From contig NC_035794.1 in the NCBI RefSeq assembly GCF_001653235.2, forward strand, positions 1,736,001 through 1,800,000: a stretch of DNA of 64,000 nt, written 5' to 3'. The position numbers were made by a program, and so were the translations under genes. Source of the stretch: Pochonia chlamydosporia 170. Its lineage: Eukaryota > Ascomycota > Sordariomycetes > Hypocreales > Clavicipitaceae. The notes under the pieces were generated by a model that saw only the letters and a program-made list of their open reading frames with translations, did no database searches and was not told the DNA's origin. This document shows positions 11,601 through 22,279 of the stretch, piece after piece (the stretch's first letter is position 1; each line of letters begins with the position of its first letter).

Positions 11601-13930
11601 GGCGTCTGCAAATACCTTGTATTTGCGCAACCCGGTGGCCATTTGAGCATATCTATATTGGTATTTGTGTTAGCGTATATCGTAGAGACGGGGGAGAGCA
11701 TATCACTTACTGTGCTCCTTGTCCAGTGAAAGCAAATGCGATGGTCTGATCCTTGGCGCGAATTGGTTTGGCACTTGACAGTTTCTCTTGGAGAGCTTCT
11801 GCAGACTCCGCGACAGCAGAGACACGGTATGGAAATTGAGTGCGGCGCTGTCCAAGCGTGTAGCTGAGGTTGTTGGTGAATTCCTCGGATTCTGGAGCCT
11901 CTTCGAGGTATTCGTCGAAGTCGGACAGGTAGGAAGTGAGACTCTTCTCAGTTCGAGCAGAGAAGACGAATAGTCGCGGATCATGAGAAGTCTCATCTTT
12001 GCCGTTAGTCTCAGTTCCATGATGTACACCATTGGTACCATTAGTACCATTAGTACCATTGCTACCGTTGGCGCCGTTGGTACCATTGACACCATCAACA
12101 CCATTGGTACCGTTAGCACCGTTAATGCCATTGGTATGGTGAGCACCATTTGCACCATTTGCTGCTCCGTTGGTGCCATTGGTGCCATTGGTAACATGAA
12201 CGCCGTTAGTACCATTGGAACCATCGACCCCGTTAGTACCGTTGGCAGAAGAATTACCGTTGGCACCATGAATTCCATTAGTCCCGTTTGTACCGTTGGT
12301 TCTGCCGGCATCACTTGTGCCATTGGACTCTCCTTTCAAGAAAGCCGTCGCCTCTTCCAGAATGATCGCTGAATTGCTCCCTCCAAAGCCTAACCTTCCA
12401 GGTCAGTATATGCATCTAGCAGAGCTTCACTGCATGAATGAAGTGGCAAGAAGTGTACATACCAAAATTAGTCACCAGGACTCGTCTTGGCTCTCCCGCT
12501 GGCCATGGCACTGGAGTCGCGGGCACCACCAGCTTATCCTTTCCTTGTATTCTAGGATTCATGCTTTCGAATCCTGCTGTGGGCAAGATCACGCCGTTCT
12601 TTATCATCAGGATGGCTTTGACCATGCCGAGAACACCACTGGCTCCCTCAAGATGACTATACACACAAGTCAGAAGTGCAACCAGAACAATGATAGACAT
12701 AGAGCTTACCCAAAATTGGATTTCACAGATCCAATGTAAATAGGATTCGAGGAAGTTCTATCCTTGCCTAGCACAGCTGCAAATGCGCCAGCCTCGATGG
12801 GATCACTGGTTCGTTAGTTGTTTGCAATTTTGTACCTAGACAAGAAACACATACCCAGCAGCAGTGCCAGTTCCGTGACCCTGGTCAAAAGATTAGTTCG
12901 TCTACCAAAAACACGAGCTGTATGGGATGCGAGATGGCAATTCGTACTTCCACGACAGGCGTCTGAGAGGGATCCAACCCTGCCATCTCATGTACCGTTT
13001 TCAGCAGCTTCCGATGGGCCAAGCCGTTCGGCATTGTAATTCCTTCACTGCGTCCGCCATGGTTGCAGGCAGAACTTCTAATGACGGCCTGAATAGGATC
13101 GCCGTCTCTCATAGCATCCTCCATGCGCTTGATGAGCAGACATGCCGCGCCTTCACCACGGCCAAAACCCGCGGCTTTCTCGTCATACGAGTAACTTCTT
13201 CCATGTGCTGACAAAGCCCTATTTATATGTTACTACAGTCAGTCACAGAAGGAGTTAGCAATAGAAAGCCAACGTACCCGGTCTTTTCAAGCGCGAGCCA
13301 TCCACCAGGGCCAAGAGACAAAGCCGCTGCCCCAACAAACGCAGCGCTACATTCATTATTTCGCAAAGCCGAGACTGCCTGGTGCGCTGCATACACACTG
13401 CTTGCACACGCAGCGTCCAAAGCGACACTCGGGCCGTCAATGTCAAAAAAGTAAGAGATGCGGTTTGAAACCATGCATGGTGCAACGCCCGTAGCGGAGA
13501 ATGTGTTGGCAGCGTGGTGATCGTCACCCAGGCGTTGTGAGTACTCATGCTGTCCAGATCCGATGAACACACCAATCTTCTTTCCAGCAAGATCAAGTAG
13601 ACTCTTGCCGGCATCCTCGGCAGCTTCCAAAGCGCACTCCAGCATTAACCGATGTTGTGGATCTGAAGTTCGAGCCTCTTCGGCTCTCATGTGGAAGAAG
13701 CCAGCATCGAAGGCGTAAATGTCTTCGGGGAGGAAATGCGCTCCCTCGGCCCGAAAAACTCCGGATCTATCACCGCCGGGTTTATAATATGCAGGTTGGT
13801 CAAACCTGTCTGCTGGAAACTTAGTCCACGCGGATCTAGCCTGCTCTAGGTATTCCCAAAGACCCTTCCTCCCAATACCGGGTGCACGGTACGAGAGGCC
13901 AATAACTGCGATAGGGGTATCGTGGTCCAT
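5628..13930 (-). CDS. Highly reducing type I polyketide synthase (KS-AT-DH-cMT-ER-KR-ACP)
   Basis: Iterative HR-PKS, 2604 residues in nine exons. Introns: 13277-13219, 12947-12881, 12854-12806, 12709-12657, 12462-12390, 11710-11653, 6569-6514, 6336-6264; the total closes in frame. KS: DAACASS (Cys175), EGHGTGT, NFGHLEG. A Thr-Asn-Gly repeat linker spans about 435-543. AT: GHSSGE near 720. DH: HPLLGRR near 1030 and DHVVAGAVIFP. C-methyltransferase: EIGAGTAGTT near 1515. ER: about 1900-2220, with HSAAGAVGQA. KR: LITGGTRGIG near 2245 and GGQAIYAG. ACP: NLDSLVSVELRN near 2556. All catalytic motifs look intact, so a methylated, reduced chain is expected. There is no thioesterase, reductase or carnitine-acyltransferase domain, so release needs a partner; the C-A protein at 25048-27960 is a candidate. 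The product is not predictable from sequence. Confidence 0.97.
12001..12326 (-). repeat. Coding Thr-Asn-Gly minisatellite in the KS-AT linker
   Basis: About 108 codons dominated by TNG/ANG/VDG/VNG triplets, DNA unit close to 9 bp (type ACCAACGGT and variants). It sits inside PKS exon 6 between KS and AT. Because the unit length is a multiple of three, the other frames also stay open here. Similar NGTNG tracts are known from other fungal PKSs (from memory), so it is probably a flexible linker that varies in length between strains. Confidence 0.9.
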
Positions 13931-15066
13931 TGTATCTTTTGTTGTATGTACTCTAACTGGTTGAACAGAAATTAAAGTTGATCAATGATGTGGAATATAC
14001 AAGAATCCTTAGTATGGTTCACTCATAGGATGGCTCTTACGTCTATATAAGCTGCTAATGTTTTAGAAACAATGCGAACGACCCGAGTAAGATATGAGCC
14101 TCAGCATGGAAGGGAATCTTACCAGCCACTTTGGACAATATCCATCACCAAGCCGCTGCTAAGTCTATTTTCGGTTAACGGACATACATTGCAATTCTAA
14201 GAGCCTGCTCAAGATGGCTCATCTTTCGTTTCAGCCCCATGCAATCTCACGCTATTTGCTTACAACAGAATATCGAAAGTAATCTTTGATAAGGCCCGAA
14301 AAGTCTTGAAGCAGGGTTCTGGAATTCAATATTGTTAGTATCATCCAGCCTCGTCACTAACTCAGAAAGAACTGGGTGATAGATGGGGACTGCACACACT
14401 AGTTTGCCTACGTCTCAGCACCAACTGTCAGCATTTGCTTAACCGGGTAATATCCTTGGGATGAGTAAGTTGTTCCTATATTGATGTAGAAGATTGTTTA
14501 GTCAATGGTTACACCGAGTATTATACTGAGAGTGTACGACGGACCAATCGGGATGTGCATCACACGCATGCAACTGCCTACTCGATATGTAAATGCTCTT
14601 GGCAAGGATTTTGGAAGTTTCATCGAAGATTGCCAAGTTTCAAATCATGTATGTCACGTTGTCAGCATGCAGAAGGTAGCATGCAGCGTACACAAGGTCT
14701 ATGTCAGCGTCAGCGGTTTGGTTGCAGTCAGCGTCATCTTGCAGCTCCCCATTCTTCGCAGATGTCAGAAATAAACCCCACCAATTTCGGGCTTGCTTGC
14801 TAAACGACTTTCCGTGTACCAGTAAGGTCCGCTGTTTCGGAGATCCGAATTGATCTGGCCGATGAAATCTATACGAACCATGTGTAACAGCCGCCGCGGG
14901 AAAACAACTGAGACAAAGGGACGATGGGATATGATGCCACATTTCTCAGTAGATACATGAATGTCAGGAGATCTTACATTGTTTAGGCTTATGAAAATAC
15001 ACAGAAACGAGAAAGATATATGTTTTTTCATGGTACTGTCATCAAATATCAACTTTTACAACCTAA
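13931..15066. other. PKS upstream region / 3' flank of the MDR gene
   Basis: 1.1 kb noncoding. A TATATA-containing stretch lies at about 14044-14050, some 115 bp before the PKS start. The distal half carries five GTCAGC motifs (listed separately). No coding signal. Confidence 0.6.
14427..14733. promoter_or_regulatory. Cluster of five GTCAGC motifs upstream of the PKS
   Basis: GTCAGCA occurs at about 14427 and 14661, and GTCAGCG at about 14703, 14709 and 14727, all in one orientation. That is five copies in about 310 bp, where a given 6-mer would be expected about 0.15 times on two strands of equal base composition. It is a candidate binding array for the bZIP-type protein at 22280-23278; this is inference. 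Confidence 0.4.
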
Positions 15067-16131
15067 CTACACCTCAATGACCAGCTTGCCAAACTGTTTC
15101 CCTGCTTTCATCTCTTCAAACAACCCTTCAATAGCATCTACACAATCCAGACCTTTGACACTTCGACTGACAATGGGGCGTATTTTCTTCTCCCCAATGA
15201 ACTTGACCATATCTGTGAATTCCGTTCTGGAACCCAGTGTACTGCCGCGTAGCTCAATGTTCTTCAGAACGGCTTGCATGGGCCAGTCCATCAGTGGACC
15301 TAGTGTCATCCCGTAGCTAGAAATAATTCCTCCCGGCTTCAGGATAGGCGTCACCTTTACCACAATATCCCCACCAGCGCCATCAATCACCGCATCTAGG
15401 TAGGGCCGTTCTTCAGGGAGTATCTGGCTTAGCTTCTTGGGCCAATCGTCTTTGGTGTATAGAACACCGCCTTTAGCTCCCAGCTGTGTGGCCTTGGTAA
15501 TCTTTTCCGTCGAGCCAGATGTCACGTAGACGTTGCACCCCAGCTCCAGAGCAATCTGGAGAGCTTGAAGAGCAACACCTCCGCCAATTCCGGTGATGAG
15601 AATATTGGCCCCCTGCTTGGCATTTTGTGACTTGACAACGAGAGCTCGCCAGGCAGTCAATCCACAGGATGGAATTGCAGCTCCTTCTAGAGCAGTTAGG
15701 TGCTCCGGGCACTCCTCAACCTCAGACTCTTCAACAACGACGTAGTTCTGCGCAGCTCCCAAATGAATATGCGGCTCCGTGCCACCCATCGTGCTGAACT
15801 TGGTCCAGTCTTCTGGTCCGTCTGGACTTGCGGCCCATCCTCGGCATGGTGTCAGCAACACAGGTTTATGCAAGAGGCCGGCCGTGCATCCAGGACCCTC
15901 TTCAACAACTTTCCCATAGCCGTCAGACAGAAGAGGTGCCTTGAACGATATATTTGGATAAAGGTTCTGACGGATGAATACGTCGCGGTGATTCAAGCCA
16001 GCTGCCTCAATCTTGACAAGAACTTCATTTGGTCCGGGCGTGGGTTTCGGTACAGCTTTCAACTGTAGAGGATAGTAGGGAGCACTACCGGCCTTGGGCT
16101 TCTTCTCTCGAATCAGCAACGCATGAGGCAT
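15067..16131 (-). CDS. Medium-chain dehydrogenase/reductase (zinc-type ADH/quinone oxidoreductase-like)
   Basis: Single-exon NAD(P)H-dependent oxidoreductase of 354 residues, starting at the ATG at 16131 (MPHALLIREKK). An upstream in-frame ATG at 16314 would add 61 residues that do not resemble the family start. It has the GroES-like N-domain (AAGLNHRDVFIRQ) and a Rossmann core with TGIGGGVALQALQIA near mid-protein, followed by the usual SGSTEKI and GAGGD segments. Family members reduce enoyl or carbonyl groups. The PKS already has an intact ER domain, so this is less likely a trans-enoylreductase of LovC type and more likely tailors the released product. It shares an 805-bp divergent promoter with the P450. 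Confidence 0.9.
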   Translation of the reverse strand: MPHALLIREKKPKAGSAPYYPLQLKAVPKPTPGPNEVLVKIEAAGLNHRDVFIRQNLYPNISFKAPLLSDGYGKVVEEGPGCTAGLLHKPVLLTPCRGWAASPDGPEDWTKFSTMGGTEPHIHLGAAQNYVVVEESEVEECPEHLTALEGAAIPSCGLTAWRALVVKSQNAKQGANILITGIGGGVALQALQIALELGCNVYVTSGSTEKITKATQLGAKGGVLYTKDDWPKKLSQILPEERPYLDAVIDGAGGDIVVKVTPILKPGGIISSYGMTLGPLMDWPMQAVLKNIELRGSTLGSRTEFTDMVKFIGEKKIRPIVSRSVKGLDCVDAIEGLFEEMKAGKQFGKLVIEV

Positions 16132-16936
16132 TTTTGCTTTGTTTGAAGACCTGTAATATGTCTGCGAAAAATTAAGGAAGTAGGAGTTGTGATTGCGGAA
16201 AACAGTCGTAGTCGTTGCGTTAGCCTGGTCCTTAGAATGCCGAGCGAGGTCAATTACTGCATAGTTTGATACTACAGCTATATAGACACATACTAAGGCA
16301 GTACAGGGACACACACTCTTCTTCTTGGACAGCTTTCTCGCCTTGTTAGTGGTACAGCCGCTCCTAGAGCTGTACGATCAATTACACTTATGGTAAAGTG
16401 CTTTATTTACGGTATCTGACAGGTAAATGAGTTCGTTTCTTACATTGGTTATTACCCTCCTCCAATATTGACCCACCTGGTCATCCAGGCTTGCAATGTC
16501 TGTAGAGAATTGATTGCCATTGTCATTGTCACTGTCAGCACACATACAAGGCAGGACGTCAGACGCGGCTGTGGCGTGTCATCGCATTAGTCGCATTTAG
16601 TCATCCTGCGACGATGCATATAAGTGAACAATTTAGGGTCGTATGATGCTGCCGACTTCCTTCGTTCGAGTGATATCGGAAAAACTAGGTATCCCAGGTA
16701 GCGCAGCAGACATATCAACGACCAGTTGCATCCTAGGGTGGCTGGGCAAGTTTTATTCAGCGTAGTTTACCGTTATCTCATAGAATTCTAGAACAGTATC
16801 TACGTGAATCTTTGGTCCAATTTGTTTTCTCTCGTTCTCCATTACGTATCTTGATCTGCGGCTCCGACGAGCCGAGTACCAAAGTATCCTAGCCGACACA
16901 CACTTTGCCCCAAATTATTTACCTAAACATCTCGGC
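16132..16936. promoter_or_regulatory. Divergent promoter region of the MDR and P450 genes
   Basis: 805 bp between two divergently transcribed cluster genes, suggesting co-regulation. It contains one GTCAGCA at about 16534-16540, the motif repeated elsewhere in the cluster. No coding signal. Confidence 0.5.
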
Positions 16937-18715
16937 ATGGCCTATGCTACAATAGCCATTGCTGCTGTGGTGTTGATCTACTTGTCGCAGTTCCTCAACA
17001 ACCTCGTGCGGAACATGATAAATGGCTGGACGATTGGGCTGCCCATGATTATTGTCCCTGTTGATCATACTCAGCTGCTTTGGTTGATCTTAGCTCCGCT
17101 CGGAAGACGCCGACTTCAACAGATCCTCCCACGACGACTATGGAGTCGATTAGCGATCACAATTTTTGGCTGGGAATTTCACGAGAAATTGCGACCGTTT
17201 GAACAGTTCGCAACGAGTCGTGGAAAAGAGAAGGGAATGTCATTTCTACTCGCCGGATTTGGCCACCTCGAGCTCTGGACAGCGGATCCTGTAGCAGTTC
17301 AAGATATTCTGCTCCGTCATCGAGATTTTGAAGTTCCACACTCGCTAGAGTTTGCTCTTGGGCAATACGGTCCGAATGTGTTGACGACAAACGGGGACCA
17401 ATGGACGAGACATCGAAGAATTGTGTCCAGTGTCATCGACGAACGCATATCCAAAACTGTTTTTGAGGAATCCATTGAACAGGCTGACGGATTACTGGGC
17501 GAGATAGAAGCATCTACAGATGGCACGGCGCCTACTGAAACACGTCACTTATTCGATATGCTAAAGAAGATTACCATTCACGTTCTTCTTACTGCTGGAA
17601 TGGGTAGAACAGTAGCCTGGCAAGATGATAAAGAACAAAAGCCAGAACCAGGCTACAGAATGTCGCATATTAAATCCCTTACCACCGTCGTAACGAGTAT
17701 AGCAGGATTCGGTTTACTACCGACTTGGCTTCTCGTACAATGGCCCGAGTGGTTATCAGGACACCAGAAAATGACGTCTATTGGGCATGCAAAGATGGAA
17801 GTGGAAAAGCGCAGCAAGTCAATATTGGATCAGGAGCGAACTTCTCGAGCTAGGGGAGAAGAGTCGACCTCAATGAACAACATCATGGTCAAGTTACTAG
17901 ATGCCTCGGAAGAAGGCAAGGACTCGGGTCAACCTTTAACAGAGGCAGAGATGATTAGCAACCTGTTCATTTTTACGGCCGCAGGCTTCGAGACAACCGC
18001 AACATTGTTGACCTACGCCACAGTCCTCTTGGCACGATACCCCGCGTGGCAAGACTGGCTACTCGAAGAGGTGGATGAAATCACACCAGCAAATGATCAG
18101 CCAAGTTACATGGAGTATTCGGCCATCTTCCCTCGAGCCACACGCACGATGGCATTTATGTTTGAAACTTTACGACTATACAGCCCAGTGTGCCATGTAC
18201 ATCGGGAAACTGCATCGCCACAAGTCGTCCGCACGGAAACTGGCAGTGTCCAATTGCCAGCTAACACACGGATTTACGTCAACTCGGTGGCGGTTCACCT
18301 TCTCCCGATATGGAGAGATATTAATAGGGCATCTGATCCGCCCTTCTACAAGCCAGATCCGGACAATATTGCTGACGAGTACGCGTTCCGCCCTTCAAGG
18401 TGGATCAATCAGCCCAACGAGGCTCAGCGGATCTACCACCCACCCAAAGGAACATGGATCCCATGGGCCATGGGACCCCGAGTTTGTCCAGGACAGAAAA
18501 TGGCCCAAGTGGAGTTCACGGCTGTCATGTTGACATTGCTGCGGAGGCATCGAATAGACGTGGTTCCCCTGGTTGGAGAAGGACGCAAAGAAACGGAAGA
18601 CCGGCTGGACGCGGCGCTGTGTGACAGCAGTTGGGTTACAGTTCTACAAATGAACAACGTGTTTGACCCCAAGCCCAATGAGGGGCTTCCAATGAAATTC
18701 TCCAAGCGGAGGTAG
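16937..18715 (+). CDS. Cytochrome P450 monooxygenase (polyketide cluster)
   Basis: Intronless microsomal P450 of 592 residues. An N-terminal membrane anchor (IAIAAVVLIYLSQFL) lies at about residues 6-20, followed by another hydrophobic stretch. The I-helix oxygen-binding motif FTAAGFETTA, the K-helix ETLRLYSP and the haem loop PWAMGPRVCPG (Cys517) are all present. The usual Phe at the start of the haem loop is Trp/Ala here, within known variation. It likely oxidises the polyketide at the ER membrane. The subfamily is not assigned. Confidence 0.95.
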   Translation: MAYATIAIAAVVLIYLSQFLNNLVRNMINGWTIGLPMIIVPVDHTQLLWLILAPLGRRRLQQILPRRLWSRLAITIFGWEFHEKLRPFEQFATSRGKEKGMSFLLAGFGHLELWTADPVAVQDILLRHRDFEVPHSLEFALGQYGPNVLTTNGDQWTRHRRIVSSVIDERISKTVFEESIEQADGLLGEIEASTDGTAPTETRHLFDMLKKITIHVLLTAGMGRTVAWQDDKEQKPEPGYRMSHIKSLTTVVTSIAGFGLLPTWLLVQWPEWLSGHQKMTSIGHAKMEVEKRSKSILDQERTSRARGEESTSMNNIMVKLLDASEEGKDSGQPLTEAEMISNLFIFTAAGFETTATLLTYATVLLARYPAWQDWLLEEVDEITPANDQPSYMEYSAIFPRATRTMAFMFETLRLYSPVCHVHRETASPQVVRTETGSVQLPANTRIYVNSVAVHLLPIWRDINRASDPPFYKPDPDNIADEYAFRPSRWINQPNEAQRIYHPPKGTWIPWAMGPRVCPGQKMAQVEFTAVMLTLLRRHRIDVVPLVGEGRKETEDRLDAALCDSSWVTVLQMNNVFDPKPNEGLPMKFSKRR

Positions 18716-19285
18716 TAAAGTAGTCTGTATCATTTAACAGCAGAGTTGATGGGCAACCACTTGTCGGAGGCATTGATGACGCGCAAGACAGGCGAGACAG
18801 ATCTAGCAGACGGAAAGATCTTTATTGAATAGGGGGTGGGGGAGAATCGGGGTATATGAGAAGCCATAGGTGGTCATTTTTTGAGTAGACGACTCATAGA
18901 ATTGTTTCCAAAATGATAAGCTGACTGCTCATTTATCTGATTCAATTCGAGCGTCTGGCCCCACTTTAAACGCCATCAAGCAGGGATTCGGAAGGATTTA
19001 AAGTCAAACGCTCGGCAACCAAAGCCTTAGCGTCTTGGCAATTTCATTATCTTCTTTGGGACTAGCGCGGTAGCACCCAACGTCATCGCCCAGCCAATCA
19101 TGAGGAAGCTGCCGTCACGGAGAACGTAAGCTTGGTCAGGTCGTGTCAAGATAAACTCCCCTCAACAGAGGCATAGATGATTCCGTAAAAACATGGATTC
19201 TTCGTCGAAAAATGCATTCAGCTGGTCCTGCGCGAAGAATCTAGATTCCTAGGCTAAATCGAGAGCCTAGCGGTTCATATCCAAA
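18716..19285. other. Spacer between P450 and RTA1-type gene
   Basis: 570 bp, presumed promoter of the RTA1-type gene. One GCTGAC (reverse complement of GTCAGC) lies at about 18920. No gene seen. Confidence 0.5.
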
Positions 19286-20505
19286 ATGTCGAGCGGCGAA
19301 CCTGGTAAGCAACCTTCTTGAATCCAACGTCTCAGTCAGCAGGTGCATTTTGCGTTCGGTCAGCGATGCTAATACATTCAAGTTCTCGGAAGTCTCTTTG
19401 TCTATACGCCTAATCAGGCAGCACCTATTTTCTTCACTATTGCCTTTGGTCTCTCTGCCATCGCGCACATTTGGCAATGCGCGTACGTTTCCTGTTGGCG
19501 TTGTGGGGTGCCTCACGAAAATACATGACTTTGGCTGACCTACGAGAGTAGTAAATACCACAGCATCAAGCTTGTCGGACTGCATCCGCTGTGCGCCGTG
19601 TTATTCACTGCCGGGTACGCTCTGCGAGAATACGCATCAACGAACGAGAACTACATCTACAGCGACCGAAACCTCATCATCTATATTCTGAGCCAAGTTT
19701 TCATATTTGTCTGCCCGTGAGTACTACGTCCCAATGTCGAGATGCAGTTGAGCTCGTAACTGATACCAGACCTCGGTTTCTTAGTCCCCTTCTTGAGCTT
19801 GCCAACTATCATGTCCTCGGCCGAGTGCTATACTATGTTCCCTATTACGCACCCATGCCCCCCGGGAGGGTGTTGGCTACCTTTGGCGGCTTGATGGCAT
19901 TGGTTGAAGTTCTGAACGCCGTTGGTGTAGCCCTGAACTCTAATCCGTCGTCGGATGAATCACAGCAAAAGATGGGAGGCCATTTGATAATCGCTGCGAT
20001 CGTGATCCAGATTGTCGTCATTCTCATTTTCGTCGCCCTTGCTGGGACTTTCCACTTTCGCTGTAGCAAAGCCAAGTTGCACGCTAAGAATGTCACTACC
20101 ATGCTCGCGGTGCTATACACAAGCATGGCACTCATTTTTATCCGTTGCCTCTACCGCCTCGTTGAGCACGTAGGAAACACGGCAATTGATATTACTGACC
20201 TGGATAAGTTGAGGGCTCTGAGTCCTCTTTTACGCTACGAAGTATACTTTTACATATTCGAGGCTAGCGCTATGCTAATAAATTCCGTTATTTGGAATGT
20301 TTGGCATCCGGGTCGAGCGTTGCCCAGGAGCTCCCGCGTCCACTTGGCGGCAGATGGTGTGACCGAGATCACAGCTAGCAAACAATCTGATGACCGGCCG
20401 TTATGGGCCAAAGTGTTGCATATAGCGACTTTTGGTCTTTTGTTCCGCCGGAAGAAGAAGAGTGCTTCGTTTCACGAACTTGAGAACTATCGAGGTGGCT
20501 CCTAA
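19286..20505 (+). CDS. RTA1-like 7-TM membrane protein
   Basis: RTA1 family (lipid-translocating exporter/stress-resistance type) of 330 residues in four exons. Exons: 19286-19304, 19383-19482, 19564-19716, 19785-20505; introns 78, 81 and 68 bp, all with CTRAY-type branch sequences. Joins give YTPNQAAPIFFTIAF, WQCAIKLVGLHPL and VCPPLLELANYHVLGR in frame, typical of the family. The start MSSGEPVLGS is in the context AAAATG. Seven hydrophobic segments and a basic C-tail (FRRKKKS) suggest a plasma-membrane protein. In a cluster it may give self-protection or transport; inference. Intron 1 contains two GTCAGC motifs (about 19335 and 19359). Confidence 0.9.
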
Positions 20506-21004
20506 TAGCCCATTCCCTCTGATATCTGCACCATATCTCGTTTAGGGGTTTGTCAAGGGTTAGGCGTTATATTTGGCTGTGTGCGGGAGTAAAGTGTTGT
20601 GCAATGGCTACTGGTGAAGCTTCACTGTTTTGTTTGGAGATACGCACAATATCGAACGCTACAAATGTCGGCTACAATGCCTGACTGTGTAATATATTTT
20701 AGAATGGAAACTTCGACTAGGTCAATCAGCTTTCGTTTGTACTGTTTAGGGTTTAGGGTTTCCTGCACGTTTGTAGTACTTGAATACTCCCATTTTCCGT
20801 AATTGGTGTCGTCTCTGTATTGCTAATTTTCGCTGCCGGATGCCTGCTTGGGAGCTACGTGGGACGAGCACCAAAGCTAGATTCTCGCATTAGTTCCCAC
20901 TTCCCTCGTATTTGCATTTCTTCTATTTATTGGGCCAGTCTCTGTGCAAAATAACCGCAGATCCGGCGCGGCGGCATAAAACATTCCGGGTCGGTGCTAC
21001 TATT

Positions 21005-21602
21005 GTCAGCTTCAAGTATAGGCGCAACCCACCACCTATCCAATCGTAAATATGTACATTCCATGGGGAAGAGAACTCAAAACCCTGCTATTGCATACGT
21101 CAGCTAACTGCATGGGGCTTAGAGCCGCGCAGTAGCCGTTCAAACTGAGATGCCTGGCTGTCAGGTGCCGATCTCACCAAATTGTTCCGACTCTTGATAT
21201 CGCTCCTCAATTACGAATAAGGCTATCCGCACAAGCAAGGGTTTCGAGTTGCCGGCTTCGATACAAAACCTTGGAGGAATCCTCTACTGCATTCGATCCC
21301 AGATGTGCTGACCGGAACCAGACCGAATGTCACAACCTGAAGAGCCCTGCACCTTGAAACCCCGCAAGCGGTGTAACGCTGACATGCGTTTCAACCGCAG
21401 TTTTTATGAGCTATAGTGAGATTGCTTTCCGGTCAGCATGCATCAATAGTGTACGTAAACGATAATTCTGAGCGGTATTGTCAGCGACTATGAATTGAAG
21501 GGTTAGGCGTGTAGAGCTGCTTTCTGCCCAACCCTGGGGTCAGAGTGATTCAATTATCCGCAAATCATGAACTATAGACTCAAGGACCTTGTACTGTCAG
21601 CG
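21005..21602. promoter_or_regulatory. Seven GTCAGC/GCTGAC motifs in a convergent spacer
   Basis: GTCAGC starts at about 21005, 21099, 21432, 21480 and 21596; GCTGAC at about 21307 and 21378. That is seven copies in about 600 bp, where about 0.3 would be expected by chance. No promoter is expected here, because both flanking genes end towards this region. It may mark an enhancer or an unseen transcript. Confidence 0.35.
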
Positions 21603-22106
21603 GAAAATTTCGTGCTTTTGAAACCGTCCCGTCTCATGCGTGCTGCGGCGCCTATGCTGTGGCCAATACATAGGCACGCCAAGTTACCTTCACGCTGAAG
21701 ATTCTTCCGATTGGAGGATGGCTGGTTACCCAACATTGAATGCAATAAGCGTCACCTGGTGGATCAATGTAACTCTACTGTTCGGAGGTAACGCTATTAC
21801 TCGGGCTCAAGTCAAAGGAACATGGAGGTTGCACCATACGCAGCCGGCAGAGGAGGTGTTTTAGTTTGAGATGATCTGCAAACACAGGGCACACAGCACC
21901 TCCCGGTAACTGGAATACGACATTGTGACAGGAAAACGAGGGAGACTCTGCGGGCAGAAATCATCGTGATACCGGCATTATGCGCTGGAAATTGCTTCCT
22001 ATTAATTGTGCATGTTGACAGTCTGAAGCACAAACTCATCAACAAACGTGTCTCACAACGTGGCATGCACATGCTGGTGAAGCAGAGAACCTGCTCTTTT
22101 TGACGT

Positions 22107-22132
22107 TACATACATACATACATACATACATA
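22107..22132. repeat. (TACA)n microsatellite
   Basis: Six perfect TACA units followed by TA. Confidence 0.9.
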
Positions 22133-22279
22133 AAAGTCCGCTAGTTTCTAATATATCTACCATGAGTCTAACGTTCAGGACGTTCCTGTAGTTTCTACTC
22201 AACTTCATGCCGTGGACTGGATTACCTGGGGGTTTCCATCTTCAATGGTGGGACCATCCAAACCTATATTTCAAACCGT

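Larger units (their letters stand above)
20506..22279. other. Convergent intergenic region with unexplained motif cluster
   Basis: 1.8 kb between two gene 3' ends; no convincing coding frame. It holds seven GTCAGC/GCTGAC motifs (listed separately), a (TACA)6 microsatellite and a short TTTAGGG-like duplication at about 20745-20762. Confidence 0.6.

Noticed and set aside
11983..12372. 129-codon plus-strand frame (Ile/Thr/Val-rich) opposite the PKS
   Set aside because: It is the antisense reading of the TNG minisatellite; a unit length divisible by three keeps all frames open.
16132..16314. 61-residue N-terminal extension of the MDR protein from an upstream ATG
   Set aside because: The extension has no family similarity; MPHALLIREKK is the normal family start.
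20745..20762. TTTAGGG-TTTAGGG-TTT telomere-like sequence
   Set aside because: Only two units and of plant type, not the fungal TTAGGG; probably chance.
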